From positions 85,013,846 through 85,077,845 of the forward strand of contig CM051462.1 in the NCBI GenBank assembly GCA_028095005.1: 64,000 nucleotides of DNA, given 5' to 3'. Every line of letters starts with the position of its first letter. The stretch's first letter is position 1. The DNA comes from Rhynchospora pubera (lineage: Eukaryota; Streptophyta; Magnoliopsida; Poales; Cyperaceae). A program made the translations under genes and the position numbers. Positions 59,058-64,000 of the stretch are shown here, piece by piece. The notes under the pieces are model-generated. The model worked only from the letters and a program-made list of their open reading frames with translations. It ran no database searches and was not told the origin of the DNA.

Positions 59058-60304
59058 TTGAGACTTTCAGATTTTGTCTTTCACTTTCTTTTTCATTTCA
59101 TTTCATTTCCACTTTCTTCTTCATTTCATTTCATTTTTTCCTTCTTCTTTCTTTTTCTATCTTCTTTTCCTTCTTTCGTCTTTTATTTCTTTGCAAATTT
59201 CCAATTTGGTTTCCCTATTTCGATTCTGGGGTTTTATTCCTTTATTCTATCTTTATTTATTTCATTTCACCTTCTCCTTTTCTTTTCCTTCTTTCTGTAT
59301 TTTTTTCCTTCTTTTCTATCCTTATGGTTTCTTTCTATCTTCTTTTCCTTCTTCTTCTTTCTTTTCTTTTTTTTTTAACCTCCAATTTGGCCTCTCGATT
59401 TCGATTTCGAGACTTAATTTCTTTCTTTTTCTTTCTTCATTTGTATTCCATTTTCTTCCTCGTTTTTTTTTTCTTCTTCTTTTTTCCCTTGTTCTTTCTT
59501 CTTCTTTTTTCTTCATCTTTCTTCCTTTTCTCTTTTGATTTTTCGATTTCGATTTCGGAATTTTATTCCTTTATTCTATTTTTTCCTCCATTTTTATTTA
59601 CTTTCTGTCCCCTTTATTCTTCTTTCTTTCTTCTTATTTTCTTCTACTTTACTTCTATCTTCTTCTTCTTTCTTCTTTTTCTCTTTTTCACTTCTTAATT
59701 TCCCGATTTCGATTTCGGGACTCTCTTCCTTTCTTCATCCTTTTCCATTTTTATTTTGCTTTATTTCTCCCTTTCTTTTCTTTCCCTTTTTTTCTTCTGT
59801 TTTCCTTCTATCTTCTTTTCTTTCTTCTTTTTCTCTTTTTCACTTCTTAATTTCCCGATTTCGGTTTCGGAATTTTATTCCTTTATTCTATTTTTTCCTC
59901 CATTTTTTATTTACTTTCTTTCCCCTTTATTCTTCCTTCTTTCTTCTTATTTTTTTCTACTTTACTTCTATCTTCTTCTTCTTTTTTTTACTTAGTTTTC
60001 CGATTTCGATTTTGAAACTTTCTTTCTTTCTTCATCTTTCTTCATCTTTCTTCTTTATTTCACTTTCTTCCTTCTTTGTTCTTTCTCTTTCTTCTTTTTT
60101 CTCTTATGTTTTCCTTCTATCTTCCTTTCTTTCTTCTTTTTCTCTTTTTCACTTCTTAATTTCCCGATTTCGGTTTCGGGACTTTCTTCCTTTCTTTATC
60201 ATTTTTTTATTTCACTTTCTTCCTCCTTTTCTTTTCTTTTCTTTCTTCTTTCCTCTTCAGTTTATTCTCCTCTCCACTTTATTTCTTTCCTTTTATTCAT
60301 AATT
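59058..60304 (+). repeat. Polypyrimidine tract with 150-bp periodicity in unit 2
   Basis: Same structure as in unit 1 with a few base changes (for example CCCTATTTCG at 59213 for CCCGATTTCG). Confidence 0.9.
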
Positions 60305-61317
60305 TTTTATCCAAATTTTGAAGATATGGCCTTTGCCCCAATAACTGCCCCAGTGAATGCGGCGACCAATTATTTGAGAGGATGTCATCATTCATCATTT
60401 TTTGTTTTCACCATGCTTTAGGCCATGTGGTGGTTGCTCCCAAATAATTGCTCCAGTGTGCAGCAACAACTCGACTGAGATCATTTTTCCTGTAAAGAAC
60501 AAAACTCCACAGAAAATTATTAGTACTTAAAAAAAATTTGATGATTTTCCCTAGCTTTTACATTATATCCTTTAAATCCCAAAGATGAGAGGAGAAAGAT
60601 GTCCCACCGGGCGTGCCAGAGAATCTGTGTGGCACGAGGTGGGCTGTTGATATTTGCAATTTTTTTACGACTTCCCATAGCCTTTACATTATATTCTTTA
60701 AACCCCAGAGATGAGAGGAGAAAGAGGTCCCACCGGGCGTGCCAGAGAATCTGTCGCGGCTTTTTCGTCATCCCCTCGAAGAATGGAATTGGGATTCCTC
60801 GAGAAATGGGAACATAGCCTTGGATTCACCCCCCTTAAGGTTCGATCTCAGTTCGAGTCTCTCTTTACGACAAGAAAACCAAAACACGAGTCGCTTCTTA
60901 AAGAGGTTTGTTGATTTCGTGGGTCCTTTCTTTCCAGTAGGCGCAAGCCCCTACTGTTAATTACCCCGTGATCGCTCACGAGAACCTCTGATTAAGGGAT
61001 CTGAAGAATTTTACGTAAAGGCTAGGGAAATCGTTGGTTTTGTGTTTATTTTGGGTTTATTTCTTTTGGTTTGAACCGGACTCGATTGGTGTACCAGACT
61101 CAGTTGACGGGACCCAATTGAGGACATTTTGATCTGCTGAAGAGTTTTCGTTCTTGAAATGGAGAGGTTTCGGTTTTGTCTTTGGGCTTCGTGTTTTGAC
61201 TTTTAATTTCTTAAGTTTCTCTTTGGGTTTTATCATTTTCACAATTTTCATTTTATTTTAATTTTTAATTTTAGACTTTTAGAATATCTTTTTGTATTTT
61301 TAGTTATGTTTTTGTTT

Positions 61318-64000
61318 GAAAATACTTGATGTCAAATATATTTCTTTTAAAATCTCAATATCTATTTTTGAAAACTTGCCAAGAAAGCTTTATTAAGTTT
61401 TAAAGTCATTTTGGAATTTTACAAAATTTATTTAATATCATTTTTGAATTTTTATAAAATCTATTTAATATTGAAAATACTTCAAAAATAGAAAAGACCA
61501 ATAATTTGACAGATTTTTATATCAAAATATAAGTGAATTTGGTTTATTTGGATTTTTAGGATTTTTTGGATATTTTATTTGAATTTTTCTGAGTTTCCTA
61601 CTATTTTTAATGAATATTTGAAGTTTATGACGACTTGGAATTTTCTGGTTGGTCCACGTCATCAGAGAAGGCTGAGCTGGCGCTGATTTGGAGTCAACTG
61701 GATCTGATTTGGCACTGGCCTGGCGGATGACGTGGTAAGGCGCGGATTAAGATTTGAACGAACGCTGACCATCCTTTCGCGATTTGTACAACGAGTTGTT
61801 ATCATGTCAGTGATCCGCTACAAACTTCCTCGTCACAGAGGATCGTTTGTGGCCACGGATCTTTCTTCTTCAAAATCCAACAGAGCCTGGCTCTTTTGCA
61901 ATTTGGCCCCTGGTTCTTCTCCGATGAAATTGAGGCGATTCCGGCAGCCATTGGAGTCGAGATTTGGTTCTCTAGAATCGTGAAGGAGAGGAGAAGAGCT
62001 TGGTATACTCCATTCTTGCTGTCAAAGCTTATACTGCAGTGCTATTCTTGAAGGAGCTCGTACAGCCATTGATGGCGTTTGGACCTTTCTGACCCTCTCT
62101 TTCTACCAGTGAGAAGTTTCGCCCTTTACAGAAGGTTCCATGATGATGCTTGGGAATTCAATTTGTCATGAGAATATCTGGATGAAGGTGTTCTGGACTG
62201 AGGCATTTTGACTTATTTTTGGATTGAACTGTGCTTTTGCAGTGGGACCCACTGGGTCGTCTCTTCATGCCAGTCATGACTTGGTTAGCTTCAGGGGGTT
62301 AACTTTGACTTGTTCATGCAATTGTTTTAATTTAAATCACCATGTTTTGTTGTGGGAAGTGTTGAGGCAGAAGAGGGCACCTTATTTACTTTATTCAACT
62401 TTTCATTTTACATGTAAGTGGACTTACGGCAATAAGACTTGATTTAGCACTCAATTTCAATCAATTCGAGTTTGTTTTGTATGCTCAAAACATAAACAGA
62501 GGTAAGCACCAGACTTTAAGCACTTATCACATCTTTCACTTTTGTATTTCCAATGAAGTATCCACTGTTTTGAGGAATTTTAATTGTGAGTTGCTCCATA
62601 TACAGGAAGTAGAGTTGCACAGTTCACAATGAGTCACAGAGAATGTACTTCACTAGTTCAAAGCCTTTTTTTTTTTTGCATTTTTACAGAAAGAAACACA
62701 CTCATGTAATATTTTGCCTTTTATCATATACTTGAACTTTAACATGTTTATGAATTTTCCATGTGAGTCCTTTTGCAGGAAAGTCCAATGTTTTGACAAA
62801 ATGACAATTTATTTAAAGAATACCCATGCTGCTTTAGTAAATTTGTATAAAAACACTGAGATTCACAAAAATAGCAAATCTTGTTCCTAGCAGTTCATGA
62901 GGTCCTACTCTTGCTGTCCATATGCATTTTCATATTTTTATGCAAATAAAACCTTGTATTTTTATTTATTTCATTTCTGGCCAGATTTTGTGTTGCACTT
63001 ATTCTCTCATCAGAGCATGGCATAACTTAATTTAGTATATACTTAATTAAATACATAACAAGCATGATCTGACATGCTCATCATACATTTAATCCAAGTA
63101 GACACTTCTCAACTAAGGACCCCAAAGCTGAGCTAAGGAGTAGCTTAGATGAGTTCATCCCAATTACATTTTTCATGCGCTGTGCGCAGTCAGATTGTAA
63201 TTGGGGTAATTGATTACATCTCATGTTTCACTGGATTGATCTCCTCATGCGCTGGGCGCAATTGAAGCTCAATCCAGATTTTTACTATCTCAATTTGCAA
63301 ACAAACGATGCTACAAGAACTGAATTAAAACCCTCAAATAGCTCAGAACAATTTCTTTTGATTCAGAGACAATTTACAAACAGTGGCTATTTGATTTTAC
63401 CTTCTCTTTCTCTCTTTTCAAGTGTTTGATGAAATGCTCTCTTACAATTTCTCTCTGTCTAGCCTAATTTCAATAATCTAACCCTATGCCAAGCTTACGG
63501 CTGCTCTTCCCTCTTTTTCCCCCCGTCTTTCTTTCTGCGTCAATTGGGTCTTTATATAGCAATAGCTCTAGGGTTTCTCTCCTTTGCCGAAAGCCATCTT
63601 CACCCTTCATTTTGCATCAACGGCCCACCTCCAGCTGCGCTAGGGCACTGGTTTAGGAAAATCGTGGGCTGGGCAGTGTGGTTTTAGGTTTGTGGATGGA
63701 GGAGAAGCCACGTCGTCGCTGTTTCCCGTTTTCACCCGGCGTCGCACGGTAAGATTTCGATTTCATCTCTGTATGTTCTTTTAACCCTGGGGGAGACGAC
63801 CCTTACAGGCGTGGCCCACCTGTAAGGTTTAATGAGGGACATAGAGATGGGTGGACGCGGTCTTCTGTGAACCAATTGACATCTTTTGAATTTATGCACA
63901 CGGAGTACAAAGAACGGATGTATACAGGGCTTTAAATGAGGATGGTAAATCATCCTGGGGGCAGCGACATCTTTGGCCCCCCTGGGATCCGCTGCAATGG
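61318..64000 (+). repeat. Macro-tandem repeat, unit 3 (partial, runs off the window)
   Basis: Collinear with unit 2 at a constant offset of 6932 bp until the window ends. One difference from unit 2 is GAGACGACCC (63794) for GAGATGACCC (56862). At least 2.4 units are therefore present, and the array may continue. Confidence 0.95.

Larger units (their letters stand above)
54386..61317 (+). repeat. Macro-tandem repeat, unit 2 (6932 bp)
   Basis: Collinear and nearly identical to unit 1. The 37-bp length difference is mainly one fewer 39-bp minisatellite copy (58661-59001). It shares several single-base variants with unit 3 against unit 1, for example CATTTTCATATTT (55993), CTGGCCAGATT (56046), ACAAGCATGATC (56125) and TCTGTATGTTC (56836). 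Confidence 0.95.

Overview
The window looks like nuclear DNA of a flowering plant. It is AT-rich, its genes have spliced GT-AG introns, and most of it is layered plant transposable elements (hAT, CACTA, Mutator-like, PIF/Harbinger, LINE, LTR solo elements). The species cannot be named from the sequence. Four ordinary host genes are supported. Three are paralogous, same-strand ankyrin-repeat/PGG-domain membrane protein genes (273-2425, 11610-14523, 29047-31411), each with three coding exons and a middle exon of exactly 285 nt. The fourth is an intronless mitochondrial dicarboxylate-type carrier (42849-43826).

Layout. 1-3.6 kb: first ankyrin/PGG gene. 3.8-10.2 kb: pieces of a Gypsy-like LTR split by a hAT MITE and a CACTA element; the CACTA carries a captured two-exon TPR gene fragment and was itself hit by a 5'-truncated LINE. 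10.8-14.5 kb: a hAT MITE, then the second ankyrin/PGG gene with a different MITE in each intron. 15.4-17.5 kb: a 112-bp tandem repeat interrupted by a solo LTR. 18.1-22.9 kb: a Mutator-like element holding at least five later insertions. 25.5-27.2 kb: a Copia-like solo LTR. 29-31.4 kb: third ankyrin/PGG gene. 33.1-37.3 kb: one Mutator-like element inside another. 37.8-41.5 kb: a complete hAT element with a perfect 8-bp target duplication and a transposase gene broken by an in-frame stop. 42.6-43.8 kb: carrier gene. 46.0-47.4 kb: an LTR-like block with an array of short palindromes upstream of a TATA box.

From 47417 to the end lies a macro-tandem repeat. Two full units (6969 and 6932 bp) and a third partial one are nearly identical and hold no recognisable protein domain. 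Each unit carries two adjacent composite hairpins with a shared inner stem, a long hairpin, a 39-bp minisatellite, and a roughly 1.25-kb polypyrimidine tract of about 150-bp periodicity. This array is the least explained part of the window.

The ankyrin/PGG genes probably form a tandemly expanded family of membrane signalling or defence-type proteins. Most of the rest is a record of nested insertions, and many are proven by target-site duplications that can be read directly.
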